From: an uncultured Flavobacteriaceae bacterium
Lineage (GTDB): Bacteria > Bacteroidota > Bacteroidia > Flavobacteriales > Flavobacteriaceae
Length of the DNA stretch: 64,000 nt
Reading direction: 5' to 3'
Assembly: GCA_943789305.1 (NCBI GenBank)
Contig: CALSTP010000001.1
Location: forward strand, 1,751,178 to 1,815,177
Shown here: positions 36,487-46,900 of the stretch, one piece after another
Layout: each line of letters starts with the position of its first letter
Numbering within the stretch: position 1 is the first letter of the stretch
Program-made: the position numbers and the translations under genes
Notes under the pieces: model-generated
Database searches by the model: none
What the model saw: only the letters and a program-made list of their open reading frames with translations
Told to the model about the DNA's origin: nothing

Positions 36487-36494
36487 CAAATATA
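36487..36494 (-). promoter_or_regulatory. Promoter of the choice-of-anchor B operon (TTTG-N19-TATATTTG)
   Basis: Minus-strand TATATTTG is an exact -7 box 20 bp before the start at 36467. TTTG lies 19 bp upstream of it (36514-36517), so both consensus elements are present at the standard distance; this is the best promoter match in the window. Confidence 0.65.
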
Positions 36495-36545
36495 AACTAT
36501 CCAAGAACCTTGCCAAAACCTATGGATTTATTTGTATAAACCTCT

Positions 36546-36553
36546 TATTTTTG
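36546..36553 (+). promoter_or_regulatory. -7 promoter box (TATTTTTG) of thiL, leaderless spacing
   Basis: Exact TAnnTTTG match whose last base is four positions before the thiL ATG at 36558. The transcript would begin at or next to the ATG. No -33 element is seen at normal spacing. Confidence 0.45.
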
Positions 36554-36557
36554 CAGC

Positions 36558-37616
36558 ATGCTAGAAGATAAAAACATTCCCAAAACTCCGATTGCCACCT
36601 TAGGTGAATTTGCATTAATTGAAACTCTTACAAAAAGCTTTGAAATCAAAGACTCATCCACACAATTCGGTATTGGTGATGACGCAGCTGTAATTCAACA
36701 CGGCAAAGATGAAACATTAGTTTCAACAGATTTACTAATCGAAGGGGTTCATTTTGACCTGAGCTATATGCCTCTCAAACACTTGGGTTACAAAGCAGTA
36801 ATGGTAAATCTCTCCGATATTTATGCAATGAATGCTGTTGCAACACAGATTACAGTCTCCATTGCTGTTTCCAATAGATTTCCCTTGGAAGCACTTGAAG
36901 AATTCTATCTGGGAATCCATTTGGCATGTAAGAATTACAAGGTGGATTTGGTTGGTGGAGACACAACAAGTTCTACTAAAGGCCTGATGATTTCAGTTAC
37001 TGCAATTGGAAAAGCAAGTAAAGATGAGATTGCTTTTAGAAATGGAGCAAAAGAAGGAAATCTTGTTGTAGTTACTGGTGATCTGGGAGCAGCGTACATG
37101 GGACTTCAAGTTTTGGAACGTGAAAAAGCAGTTTTTCAAGTTAATCCTCAGTCTCAACCCGACCTATCCGAATACAGTTACTGTATTGAAAGACAACTCA
37201 AGCCTGAGTCTAGAGTTGACATCAAAGCTCTTCTCAAGGATTTAGAAGTAAAACCAACTGCTATGATTGATGTTAGCGATGGACTTTCCTCAGAAATTTT
37301 GCACCTTTCAAAAGCTTCAAAATTAGGGTGTCAAATTTATGAGGATAAAATTCCTGTCGATCCAGAAGTTTTAAAAAGCTGTGAAGAATTCAAAATAAAT
37401 AGTACAACCGCTGCCCTCAATGGTGGGGAGGATTACGAACTTTTATTTACGATAGAACAAAGTGATTTTGAAAAGATAAAGGGTCATCCACATCTAAGTA
37501 TTATTGGTCACATGACAGAAGTTGCTTCTGGATACAATATGGTTACTGGACTGGGCCAACAAATTGAATTAACTGCACAAGGTTGGAATGGAATTGAAAA
37601 TAAAGAAAACGACTAA
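36558..37616 (+). CDS. thiL: Thiamine-monophosphate kinase
   Basis: A 352-residue ThiL, which phosphorylates thiamine monophosphate to the diphosphate cofactor. Diagnostic segments are GIGDDAAVI (residues 35-43), STDLLIEGVHFDLSY (54-68), VNLSDIYAMNA (83-93), VGGDTTSS near 134 and the C-terminal MIDVSDGLSSEI and LNGGEDYELLF, all typical of the PurM-like fold. It does not sit in a thiamine operon. The stop codon interlocks by four bases with that of the convergent ZIP transporter gene. Confidence 0.95.
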   Translation: MLEDKNIPKTPIATLGEFALIETLTKSFEIKDSSTQFGIGDDAAVIQHGKDETLVSTDLLIEGVHFDLSYMPLKHLGYKAVMVNLSDIYAMNAVATQITVSIAVSNRFPLEALEEFYLGIHLACKNYKVDLVGGDTTSSTKGLMISVTAIGKASKDEIAFRNGAKEGNLVVVTGDLGAAYMGLQVLEREKAVFQVNPQSQPDLSEYSYCIERQLKPESRVDIKALLKDLEVKPTAMIDVSDGLSSEILHLSKASKLGCQIYEDKIPVDPEVLKSCEEFKINSTTAALNGGEDYELLFTIEQSDFEKIKGHPHLSIIGHMTEVASGYNMVTGLGQQIELTAQGWNGIENKEND

Positions 37617-38428
37617 CCCAAGGCAACATCTAAAGACATCATCACAATAAATCCTCCGATAAATCCAAGAGTTGCGATGTCGGTATACTTGTCTTGTTGG
37701 GTTTCGGGGATTACCTCTTCAACCACCACGAAAATCATTGCTCCAGCTGCAAAAGCCAAAGCATAAGGAAGTATGGGAGTAAAAAAAGTAACTGCAACTG
37801 CCCCTATAACTGCTGCAATAGGCTCTACTACAGCTGACAATTGTCCGTACCAAAAACTTTTGAAACGACTTATTCCTTGGCGTCTAAGTGGCATCGATAC
37901 AGCAATACCCTCTGGGAAATTTTGTATTCCAATACCAAGTGCCAAAACTACGGCGCCAGCGATTGATGCTTCTGGTAATCCAGCTGCTACCCCTCCAAAA
38001 AGTACACCTACTGCTAGACCTTCGGGAATATTGTGAAGAGTAATTGCTAATACCAACAAAGTGGTTCTATGCCAAGGAGTTTTGATCCCCTCGCTCTCTT
38101 TAAAGTTGATGTGTATGTGTGGCAAAATTTTATCTAAGGCAAAAATAAATAGAGCCCCCAATCCAAAACCTATTGCGGCTGGCATTACTTTAAGAAAACC
38201 TTCGCCTGGACTCATTTCGATTCCTGGAGCCAATAAACTCCAAAAACTTGCAGCAACCATTACCCCACCTGTAAAACCAAGCATTCCGTCTAAAACAGCT
38301 CGATTCATAGTTTTAAAAAAGAAAACAAATGAAGCTCCAAAAGCAGTCAATCCCCACGTAAATATGGTAGCGTACAAAGCTCCCAATACGGGGTCAGTTT
38401 TTTCAAAAAATGCTATCACGGTTTCCAT
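37613..38428 (-). CDS. ZIP-family metal transporter
   Basis: A 271-residue inner-membrane protein with about eight hydrophobic segments. The ZIP signature in the fourth segment is HNIPEGLAVGVLFG, with the metal-binding His/Asn/Glu, and the fifth segment has the paired QNFPEGIAVSMPL. Family members (ZupT, YkgB and GufA-like) import zinc and other divalent metals. The long GufA-like central region suggests a broad-range importer. A -7 box lies 27 bp upstream; the 3' end overlaps thiL. Confidence 0.9.
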   Translation of the reverse strand: METVIAFFEKTDPVLGALYATIFTWGLTAFGASFVFFFKTMNRAVLDGMLGFTGGVMVAASFWSLLAPGIEMSPGEGFLKVMPAAIGFGLGALFIFALDKILPHIHINFKESEGIKTPWHRTTLLVLAITLHNIPEGLAVGVLFGGVAAGLPEASIAGAVVLALGIGIQNFPEGIAVSMPLRRQGISRFKSFWYGQLSAVVEPIAAVIGAVAVTFFTPILPYALAFAAGAMIFVVVEEVIPETQQDKYTDIATLGFIGGFIVMMSLDVALG

Positions 38429-38454
38429 TTGGACTTGATTTTAAAAATATTTTT

Positions 38455-38462
38455 CAAAAATA
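38455..38462 (-). promoter_or_regulatory. -7 promoter box (TATTTTTG) of the ZIP transporter
   Basis: Minus-strand TATTTTTG, an exact match to TAnnTTTG, 27 bp before the start at 38428 and within the divergent region shared with the lycopene cyclase gene. AT-rich surroundings raise the chance of a random hit. Confidence 0.35.
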
Positions 38463-38512
38463 GTCAAATAACTCTGTGTATCCATTTGAAATCTTTATTT
38501 TTAGGTAATATT

Positions 38513-39661
38513 ATGGAAAACCAAAACCATTATGACTATATTATTTGTGGGGGTGGAGCGTCGGGTTTGATTCTTGCTCAAATGTTTGGAAATGACCCCT
38601 ACTTTCAAAATAAAAAGGTTCTGATTCTTGAAAAGGGAATCAAAAGTCAAAACGATAGAACTTGGTGTTTTTGGGAAGCAAAAAATTCTGTTTGGAATCC
38701 TATTACTCACAAAGTTTGGAACTCTGCAGAATTCAAGGCAGCTCACTTTAAAAAAAAAATAGATCTCAATCCGTTCCAATACAAAATGATTCGTGGGGAA
38801 GATTTTTATAAAAAATCGCACGAAATCCTTGAAAAGAAATCGAACATAACATTTTTAGTGGAAGAAGTCTTATCATTAAACGATAAGGGAAAAGAGGTTC
38901 ATGTATTGGGGAAAAAAAAATCCTACAGGGCAAAAAAAGTGTTTTCGAGTATCCCTCCCTCAACTCACATTAGTAAAAACCAAAAATACCCCCTCTTACA
39001 CCAACATTTTATTGGTTGGTTTGTAAATACAGAGCATCCAATTTTTGACCCTGAAACCATTCAATTCATGGACTTTGATCTTCCCCAAAAAGGAAATACC
39101 CGTTTTATTTATGTTCTTCCTTTTTCCAAAAATAAAGCCTTGATAGAATACACGCTTTTCTCTGCAGAACTTTTAGAGGATAAAGAATATGAAGAAGCTA
39201 TTTTGGAGTATTTAAACAGAAAAAATGCAGGGAAAATAGTTGTAGAAGATCGGGAACAAGGAAGTATTCCAATGACAGCATATCCTTTTTGGAAAAATAA
39301 TACGGCCAATATCATGCATATAGGAACTGCTGGGGGTTGGACTAAAAGCAGTACGGGGTATACTTTTAAAAAAACGATTCGTAAAGCAAAAAAAACCATA
39401 TCCTTTTTAAAAACAGGAAAACCTCTAAATCAAATGAAGCAAAAAAATCGTTTTTGGTTTTATGATCTTTTATTTTTAGATGTTTTGAACAGACACAATG
39501 AGAAAGGTTACCTGCTTTTTTCAATCATGTTCAAAAAAAATAATCCAGAACTAATTTTTAAATTTTTGGATGAGAAGACTACTTTTTTAGAAGAACTCAA
39601 AATCATGCTTAGTTTTCCAGTTGGACTTTTTATTAGCGCTCTTTGGAAACGCATATTTTAA
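38513..39661 (+). CDS. crtY: Lycopene beta-cyclase
   Basis: A 382-residue lycopene cyclase of the CrtY type, which closes the beta-ionone rings of lycopene. The start chosen is the ATG at 38513, which puts the FAD/NAD-binding fold right at the N-terminus (YDYIICGGGASGL, residues 7-19); a reading 28 codons longer begins in unconserved sequence. The cyclase signature NDRTWCFWE is at about 45-53. The C-terminal GTAGGWTKSSTGYTF is also conserved. No other carotenoid gene is adjacent, but the convergent neighbour makes polyprenyl diphosphates. Confidence 0.9.
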   Translation: MENQNHYDYIICGGGASGLILAQMFGNDPYFQNKKVLILEKGIKSQNDRTWCFWEAKNSVWNPITHKVWNSAEFKAAHFKKKIDLNPFQYKMIRGEDFYKKSHEILEKKSNITFLVEEVLSLNDKGKEVHVLGKKKSYRAKKVFSSIPPSTHISKNQKYPLLHQHFIGWFVNTEHPIFDPETIQFMDFDLPQKGNTRFIYVLPFSKNKALIEYTLFSAELLEDKEYEEAILEYLNRKNAGKIVVEDREQGSIPMTAYPFWKNNTANIMHIGTAGGWTKSSTGYTFKKTIRKAKKTISFLKTGKPLNQMKQKNRFWFYDLLFLDVLNRHNEKGYLLFSIMFKKNNPELIFKFLDEKTTFLEELKIMLSFPVGLFISALWKRIF

Positions 39662-40630
39662 TTACAGTTTTCTTTGCATCAATTGCTTAGAAAAGGTTTT
39701 AAAAATTTCTTTCTTTTTGTTCTCAATAGGAAAGTGGTCTAATCGATCCAATGCTTTTTGGTTGTAATCACTTATAATATGTTGAATTTGATCAGCAGCT
39801 CCTGTTGCTAGAAACAAGGTTTTAACTTGTTCTATTTTTTGAGACGGATTGGTAGGGTTAGTTCCAAATAAACTTTCTAAAACCATTTTGTTTTCAGCAT
39901 TACTTTTTTCTAGCGCAAGAAGATAAAGCATTGTTTTTTTGTTTTCAATAATATCACCTCCAACCTGTTTTCCAAATGTTCTAGGATCCCCAAATGCATC
40001 CAAATAATCGTCTTGTAATTGAAAAGCTATACCCAAATCAATACCAAAATCATAGAAAGGCTGACTTGCAGCTTTGGAAACACCACCACATAAAGCCCCC
40101 ATCTGAAGAGAACAACCCAAAAGTTCGGCTGTTTTGTATCGAATCATTTCAATATATTCCTCTTGAGACACTAACAATTGAGTTGGAAAATCCATATCGT
40201 ACTGCTGTCCCTCACAAACTTTTCGAGCAGTCATACTCAACAAAGTGGTCAATTCTTTGAATAGATCTCCTGAATAAACATTGAGGCACTCATAAGCCCA
40301 AACCAACATAACATCCCCTGAAAGAATAGCAGTGTTGACATTCCATTTTTGGTGAACGGTATCTTTACCTCTCCTCAGTGGAGCTTCATCCATAATATCA
40401 TCATGAATCAAACTAAAATTATGAAAAACCTCAACAGATAATGCTGCTGGGAGTGCCTGTTCAAAAGAGTCATTGACTGCATCGGCGGCCAATAAGGCCA
40501 AAACAGGACGTATTCGCTTCCCCCCTATTTCCATAATATAAGATGTAGGTTCATATAAAGTTTCAGGCTTTGGATTGGTTAATTGCTTTTTCATGAATTT
40601 TAAAAAAGCAGATTGATAGTGTATCAGCAC
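39662..40630 (-). CDS. Polyprenyl (geranylgeranyl/farnesyl-type) diphosphate synthase
   Basis: A 322-residue trans-prenyltransferase that extends allylic diphosphates with isopentenyl diphosphate. The first aspartate-rich motif is in HDDIMDEAPLRRG (about residues 96-108) and the second in FQLQDDYLDAFGDP (about 219-232). The residues before the first motif (LIHD) give no strong chain-length clue. The product may feed quinone, carotenoid or undecaprenyl synthesis. The convergent lycopene cyclase ends on the neighbouring base, so the two genes abut with no spacer. Met13 is a possible alternative start. Confidence 0.92.
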   Translation of the reverse strand: MLIHYQSAFLKFMKKQLTNPKPETLYEPTSYIMEIGGKRIRPVLALLAADAVNDSFEQALPAALSVEVFHNFSLIHDDIMDEAPLRRGKDTVHQKWNVNTAILSGDVMLVWAYECLNVYSGDLFKELTTLLSMTARKVCEGQQYDMDFPTQLLVSQEEYIEMIRYKTAELLGCSLQMGALCGGVSKAASQPFYDFGIDLGIAFQLQDDYLDAFGDPRTFGKQVGGDIIENKKTMLYLLALEKSNAENKMVLESLFGTNPTNPSQKIEQVKTLFLATGAADQIQHIISDYNQKALDRLDHFPIENKKKEIFKTFSKQLMQRKL

Positions 40631-40645
40631 AGTAATTTTTTTTTA

Positions 40646-40653
40646 CAAAATTA
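40646..40653 (-). promoter_or_regulatory. -7 promoter box (TAATTTTG) of the polyprenyl synthase
   Basis: Minus-strand TAATTTTG matches TAnnTTTG, 16 bp before the start at 40630. It lies 33 bp from the long palindrome of the divergent region, so a regulator bound there could affect it. Confidence 0.4.
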
Positions 40654-40685
40654 ATCTTTTTTATCTCATTAAAAATGGAATAAAA

Positions 40686-40727
40686 ATACTTAGGAAACTA
40701 TTTTGGTTTTTATAGTTTCCTAAGTAT
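40686..40727. promoter_or_regulatory. Long perfect inverted repeat (16-bp arms), probable TetR-family operator
   Basis: ATACTTAGGAAACTAT at 40686-40701 is exactly complementary, in reverse, to ATAGTTTCCTAAGTAT at 40712-40727; a 10-nt spacer separates the arms. It lies in the divergent region upstream of a TetR-family gene and an RND efflux operon. The right arm runs into TATATTTA, one mismatch from a -7 box, so a bound repressor would cover the promoter. Autoregulation by the neighbouring TetR protein is the simplest reading. Confidence 0.6.
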
Positions 40728-40792
40728 ATTTACAAAAAAAATTATTTAACAATACTTAATGAATTTTTGAACCTACTACAATTTTCCCTTCA

Positions 40793-41392
40793 ATGAAAAA
40801 TTCTATAATTGAACAAGCATCCAAACTTTTTCTACAATTAGGTTTTAAAAGTGTAACCATGGATGACCTTGCAGTCTCGATGGGGATTTCAAAAAAAACA
40901 TTATATATTCATTTTGAAAATAAACACCAATTGGTTAGCGTGGTTGCCAATTCCATTTTTGAAAAAGTTACCCAAGACATTATTGACATTAAAAGAAAGG
41001 CTGCAAATCCCATTGTAGAGCTCCATCATGTAAAAATGGAAGCTATGAAGTATATCAGAAACGAAAAGAGCTCTCCTAATTATCAACTACAAAAATACTA
41101 TCCCAAAATTTATGATGAATTGAGAAGAAAAGAATATCAATATTTAGGAGAAATGGTAAAAACAAGTCTTCAATTAGGAGTTGATTCCGGATTATTTAGA
41201 AATGAAATCGATGTTGAATTTATTTCACGTCTATATTTAAACGGTATGCGAGGAATACGAGACATTGAAATGTTCCCCATTGAAAAATTTAAAATTGAAA
41301 CCTTATTTGAAAACTACTTGGATTATCATCTTAGAGCCCTTGTAACACAAAAAGGATTAAAAACATTAATCGACTTCAAATCTACTAGCTAA
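40793..41392 (+). CDS. TetR/AcrR-family transcriptional regulator
   Basis: A 199-residue regulator with an N-terminal TetR helix-turn-helix (residues about 5-50; the recognition region is VTMDDLAVSMGISKKTLYIHF) and a ligand-binding C-terminal domain of the usual length. It is the first gene of a run with TolC-like, adaptor and RND pump genes, separated from the next by 7 bp, so it probably represses its own operon until an efflux substrate binds. The 42-bp palindrome about 65 bp upstream is the likely operator. Confidence 0.93.
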   Translation: MKNSIIEQASKLFLQLGFKSVTMDDLAVSMGISKKTLYIHFENKHQLVSVVANSIFEKVTQDIIDIKRKAANPIVELHHVKMEAMKYIRNEKSSPNYQLQKYYPKIYDELRRKEYQYLGEMVKTSLQLGVDSGLFRNEIDVEFISRLYLNGMRGIRDIEMFPIEKFKIETLFENYLDYHLRALVTQKGLKTLIDFKSTS

Positions 41393-41399
41393 AATCATT

Positions 41400-42734
41400 A
41401 TGAAAAAAACACTTCTCTACCTTCTTTTAAGTTGGGGTACAACCACCCTGTCAGCTCAGGAAACTCCTGAAGCAATATCACTTCAAGAGGCTGTCGAATG
41501 GGGAATGCAGCATAATCTAACCTTGCAAAATGCTGATCGGGAGTTTCAAAAAGCCCATAAAAAAAAATGGGAAACTCTTTCAATAGGATTTCCTCAGATA
41601 AGGGCTAATCTCAATTATCAAAACAATATTGAGCTACCGGTTTCTTTAATCCCTGCAGAAATATTTGGTGGTCCTGTTGGGGAGTTTTCGGAAATTACTT
41701 TTGGAACAAAACAATCTGCAGTGGGTTCTGTTGAACTCAATCAACTTTTATTTGACGGGAGTTATGTGGTTGGAGTAATGGGAATTAAGCATTTCATAGA
41801 AGTTGCCGAAAATTTTCTTGAAAAAACACAATTAGAGGTACGTCGTGCAATTGTTGAGGCCTATTTAAATGCAATTACAGTTCAACAAAGTGTTAATTTA
41901 TTAGAAAAAAATATTGAAACCACTTCACAAAATATTGAAGAAGTTCATCAACTCTTCCGTGCGGGTTTTGTAGAAGAAGAAAGTGTTGAACAGCTTCAAC
42001 TCACTCTTGCTTCTCTAAACAGTCAACTCGATTACAATCAAAACACTTTGGAACTTTCCCAAAAAATATTAAAACTACTACTTGGTCTTGAACTCGATTC
42101 TTTTCTAAAACTAACCGATGATTTAGAGAGATTATCTCTAACCCATCTCATTCTAAAACAAGAGAATCTAGGCTATGAAAATAACATTGATTTGCGAATC
42201 GCTGAGGGTCAAATTACTTCCGAAAAGTTGCTATACAAACTCGAGCGAGCAAAATCACTTCCAAGTTTTGAAGCTTTTATAAACGGAATGTATGTGGGAA
42301 ATAATGACAGCTTTGGTTTTACGGATAAAGATCAAAAATGGTTTGGATCCTCGGCCTTTGGGGTAAGGGTACGTATTCCCATTTTCAGTTCCTTTGGAAG
42401 AACCGCCTCCACTCAAAAAGCTAAAATTTCTTTTGAGCAGGCTAAAACATCTTTTAAAGAAACAAAAAGTGAAGTTTTTGTAGAATATGAACAGGCAAAA
42501 AACAATTATCAACTGTCCATAAGAAACTACAACAACGCAAAAAATCAATTGGACCTTGCGACTCGTATTGAAAAGAAAAATAAAACTAAATTTTTTGAGG
42601 GACTGGCGAGCAGTTTCGAACTCCGCCAAGCACAACTCCAATTATTCAACAGACAGCAAAATTACATTCTATCCATGAAAGAGATCATATCCAAAAAAAC
42701 AGCCCTAGACATCATAATCAATAACCCTAAGTAA
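41400..42734 (+). CDS. TolC-family outer membrane efflux protein
   Basis: A 444-residue outer membrane channel of the TolC family. Residues 1-20 are a Sec signal peptide ending TLSAQ. The mature part has the two-repeat helical pattern of OEP proteins: ISLQEAVEWGMQHNLTLQNA (about 26-45) in the first repeat and a long coiled-coil-like C-terminal segment (YEQAKNNYQLSIRNYNN). It is the outlet of the tripartite pump encoded with the two following genes. Confidence 0.93.
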   Translation: MKKTLLYLLLSWGTTTLSAQETPEAISLQEAVEWGMQHNLTLQNADREFQKAHKKKWETLSIGFPQIRANLNYQNNIELPVSLIPAEIFGGPVGEFSEITFGTKQSAVGSVELNQLLFDGSYVVGVMGIKHFIEVAENFLEKTQLEVRRAIVEAYLNAITVQQSVNLLEKNIETTSQNIEEVHQLFRAGFVEEESVEQLQLTLASLNSQLDYNQNTLELSQKILKLLLGLELDSFLKLTDDLERLSLTHLILKQENLGYENNIDLRIAEGQITSEKLLYKLERAKSLPSFEAFINGMYVGNNDSFGFTDKDQKWFGSSAFGVRVRIPIFSSFGRTASTQKAKISFEQAKTSFKETKSEVFVEYEQAKNNYQLSIRNYNNAKNQLDLATRIEKKNKTKFFEGLASSFELRQAQLQLFNRQQNYILSMKEIISKKTALDIIINNPK

Positions 42735-42741
42735 AAACGTA

Positions 42742-43905
42742 ATGAAAAAATTAATTTCACTCCTAACCCTGATGAGTTTTATCCAATGTGGATCAACCGA
42801 TAAAAAAAGTGTTTCAGAAATTATAGACCAAGGTACTTTAGAAGAAATTCAAGTTCAAAAAACAACTCATGTAAAAACCATCAATCGATTACAGAAAGAA
42901 TTGGAGTTATTGAACAAATCTTTGGCTGATAAAGACATTAGACAAAAGTTTGCTTTGGTAGGCTCGATAGAACTTCAGAATGAGTCCTTTAAACACTTCG
43001 TTTCATTTCAAGGGTCACTCGAAACTGACAAAAATGTTATCATTTATCCGGAGATCCCCGGATTACTCAAAAAAATTCATGTTAGTGAAGGACAAAAAAT
43101 AGAAAAAGGAGCTTTAATTGCTGAATTGTCTGATGGGGGATTAAAGGATCAATTGGAACAAATGAAGCTTCAGTTAAAACTTGCCCAAACTACTTTTGCC
43201 AGACAAAAACGCCTTTGGGATAAAAAAATAGGCTCCGAAATTCAGTTTTTACAAGCCAAAACTCAATACCTAAGCCTCAAAAAAGGGGTTTCTCAGATGA
43301 ACGATCAAGTAGCAAAAACTAAAATAGTTGCTCCTTTCAGCGGAATCATTGATCATATCATCGCTGATAGTGGAAGTAACCTTATCCCAGGATCAACACC
43401 TATTATTAGAATTATTAACCTCAATCAAATGAAAGCTACTGCTGAAATACCTGAAAAGCATCTTCCAAATATTCAAAAAGACATAGCTGTTAGAATTTTT
43501 GTTCCCGTTTTGGGAATACAGATTGAGGAAAAAATAAGTGCAGTCGGAAATTTTATAAATCCAAACAACCGCTCTTTCAGAATAGAAATTTCGTTAGACA
43601 ATACAAATAGAAAATTGAAACCCAATATGTCTGTTGAAATTGAAGTTAATAATTACTCAAATCCTGAGGCCATACTTGTTCCCATAAAAAACATTTTAGA
43701 AAATCAAAAAGGAGAAAGTTATGTTTACAAACTACAAGTTGAGGATCAAGCCCAAAATACTTTCAAAGTGATAAAAACTTTTGTGAAGCTGGGGAAAACA
43801 TCAAACAATAAAGTTGAAATTCTTGAAGGACTTGAACCCGGAGATCGTGTTGTGGAAGATGGAATTCGCTTGATCAAAGATCAACAATTAGTAAAAAACA
43901 TTTAA
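42742..43905 (+). CDS. RND efflux periplasmic adaptor (membrane fusion) lipoprotein
   Basis: A 387-residue membrane fusion protein with a lipoprotein signal (MSFIQC, Cys16). After an extra N-terminal coiled coil (about 30-70) come the lipoyl half-motifs (IYPEIPGLLKKIHVSEGQKI and APFSGIIDHIIADSGSNLIPG), the helical hairpin, a beta-barrel domain and a membrane-proximal C-terminal domain. It links the RND pump to the TolC-like channel. It starts 7 bp after the channel gene. Confidence 0.93.
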   Translation: MKKLISLLTLMSFIQCGSTDKKSVSEIIDQGTLEEIQVQKTTHVKTINRLQKELELLNKSLADKDIRQKFALVGSIELQNESFKHFVSFQGSLETDKNVIIYPEIPGLLKKIHVSEGQKIEKGALIAELSDGGLKDQLEQMKLQLKLAQTTFARQKRLWDKKIGSEIQFLQAKTQYLSLKKGVSQMNDQVAKTKIVAPFSGIIDHIIADSGSNLIPGSTPIIRIINLNQMKATAEIPEKHLPNIQKDIAVRIFVPVLGIQIEEKISAVGNFINPNNRSFRIEISLDNTNRKLKPNMSVEIEVNNYSNPEAILVPIKNILENQKGESYVYKLQVEDQAQNTFKVIKTFVKLGKTSNNKVEILEGLEPGDRVVEDGIRLIKDQQLVKNI

Positions 43906-43941
43906 AAGAAATAACACAAAGGACTCAAACAAAACAGACCC

Positions 43942-46900
43942 ATGAAAAAATCATCCGAATTAAAAGAATTTTCACTCTCCTCTTGGGCAATAGATCACAG
44001 TACTGTGATTTATGTTATTATTTCTTTATTCTTTTTCTTGGGAGTCGCATCCTACTTGAGCATGCCAAGAGAAAACTATCCAGAAATAAATACCAACGAA
44101 GTATTTGTTAGTTCTGTATTTCCAGGAAATACTGCAGAAGACATTGAACGCCTAATTACAGATCCTTTGGAAGAAGAATTAAAAGGCGTTCCTAACCTGG
44201 TTAAAATAACCTCAACTTCTTTAGAAAACGTATCTCTAATTACAGTAGAGTTTGATGAAAACATAACAAAAGAGAGTGCTAAAATAAAGGTAAAAGATAA
44301 AATTGATGCTGTTACCTCAAGTGCAGACTGGCCTACTTTTAATAATGCTAAAGTCGAACCCACTGCATTTGAATTTAGTTTGTCTGAGGAAATCCCTATC
44401 CTTAACATAGGCCTTAGTGGTGACCTTCCCATAGAAGAAATGAAATTTTATGGAGAATTCCTTCAAGAAAAGATCGAACAAATGTCCGAAATCAAAGAAG
44501 TGGCTCTTCGCGGAGTACAAGACTTTGAAGTAGAAGTCTCTTTAGATCTTCTGAAAATGAATGCTGCAACCGTATCTTTTGATGACGTCATTAATGCAAT
44601 TTCTCGGGGAAACAGAACCATATCGGCAGGAAATATTGTTGGGGACGGTCTGCGTCGAAACATCCGAGTCCTAGGAGAAATTGAAAGCCCAGAAGAACTC
44701 GAAAAGTTTGTTATTAAAACACAAAATGGAGTACTTTACCTCGGAGATGTTGCTTCGATCACCTTTAAAGAAAAAGAAAAAAATTCATTTGCTAGACTTG
44801 ATGGTCAAGCTGCAATTGTTCTTGATGTAAAAAAGCGAAGCGGCAAAAACTTAATCCGATCTGTTGAAAAAATCAGAGACATTTTAGGTGAAGTTGTTGC
44901 AAACGATTTTCCATCCTACATCCAAGTTGACATTTCTAATGATCAATCAAATACTACAAAAAATATTGTAAGCGACTTGGCAAACAACATCATTTTTGGG
45001 GTAATATTAGTAATAACGGTCTTGATGTTTTTCCTTGGGTTTCGCAACGCCCTATTTGTTGGTTTTGCAATTCCAATGTCAATGTTTATGTCTTTTATGA
45101 TTTTAGGTTTTTTGGGACAAACCATAAACACCATGGTGCTTTTTGGTCTCATTATGGGACTCGGAATGTTGGTTGATAATGGTATTGTAGTTGTAGAAAA
45201 CGCTTACCGTTTGATGGAAAAAGAGGGTATGACAGCGATTGAAGCAGCTAAAAAAGGAATAGGTGAAATCGCTTATCCAATCATCATATCTACTGCAACA
45301 ACTATAGCGGCATTTGTACCTCTTGGATTCTGGCCAGGCACCATTGGTAAATTCATGGTCTTCTTCCCCATAACACTTTCAATTGTTTTAGGGTCTTCTT
45401 TGATTGTAGCCATATTTTTCAATTCCATGTTGGTCTCTAAATTTATGGAAGTTGAAGATCGCGAGATTAGTCAAAAAAGTCTTTGGCGACTAACTTTTAT
45501 ATTAGGAGGTTTAGGTCTTATTTTGGTTTTTAATACAGGAACAATTAGAGGGTTAGGAACTTTGATGATCTTAACTACTTTATTGTTTTGGACTTATAAG
45601 TTTTTAATTAAAAATTGGGCCGTTTATTTTCAAAACGTAACTCTAGTTAAATTAGAAAAAGCATACACTAAAGTTTTGCGATTTGCTTTAACAGGAAAGA
45701 TGCCTTATGTGTTTTTATTTTCAACGATTGGGCTTCTTTTTTCGTCTTTTATTATTCTGGGGCTAGCCTCTCCAAAAGTTGAATTTTTCCCTGAAAATCA
45801 ACCTCAACAAATTTTTATTTACATAGAATATCCTGAAGGAACCTCAATAAATAAAACCAACAAGACCACTAAATTAGTAGAGGCAGAAGTTTTAAAGGTA
45901 ATTTCTCAAGACAAATACATTGATGAAATTTCAGGTTCAAACTTTATGATTGATTCGAATGTATCCATGGTTGGTGCTGGAGCACAGAATCCAGAAACTG
46001 ATAAAGGAGGAGATCAAGACATGCCACATAAAGGTAAAATCACCCTTACCATGTCTGAATTCAAACTTAGAAAAGGATTCTCAAGCGAAGATTTAAGAAC
46101 CGAGATTCAAGCAAAGCTTCACGATCGTTTTGCAGGACTATCTGTTTCTGTCGAAAAAGAAGCTGCAGGACCTCCTGTAGGTTATCCCGTAAACATTGAA
46201 CTCAAAGGAGATGACTATGATGAGTTAATTACGGTTGCAGAACAATTAAAAATTTACTTAGGAAATGAAAATATTTTAGGAGTAGAGGAAATTAAAATTG
46301 ACGTTAACAAAAGTAAACCAGGCTTAGCCATTAATATCGACAGAAAAAAGTCTGGTGCTCTTGGAGTAGCAGGTGGACAAATTGGTCAACAATTAAGACG
46401 ATCAATATTCGGTGAAAAGGCTGGAATCTATAAAAAGGATGGAGAAGATTACGACATTAATGTCCGCTTTGATGAATCCGACAGAAGTAACACCACCGCA
46501 TTGTTGGATCAATATATTGTGTTTAGAGATCAAGCAACCGGTAGAATTAAAGAAATTCCAATAAGTGCTATTGTGGAAATGGATAATTCAGTTTCTTTCA
46601 GTGCCATAAAACACAAAGAGCTAAGACGAGTAGTTACTGTTTATTCGGCTGTACTTGCAGGGTATAATGCTAATGAAGTGGTAGATCACGTCAAAGAAAG
46701 TATAGAAGGGTTCAAAGGTTTCCCCAAGGGAATTGATTTTGAATTTACTGGAGAGGTTGCAGAACAAGAAGCCAATATGAATTTCTTATTAGGAGCCTTG
46801 GTTACTGCTTTAGGTTTTATTTTATTTTTATTGGTACTTCAATTCAATTCCATATCCAATCCACTAATCATACTTCTTTCAATCTTTTTGAGTTTTACAG

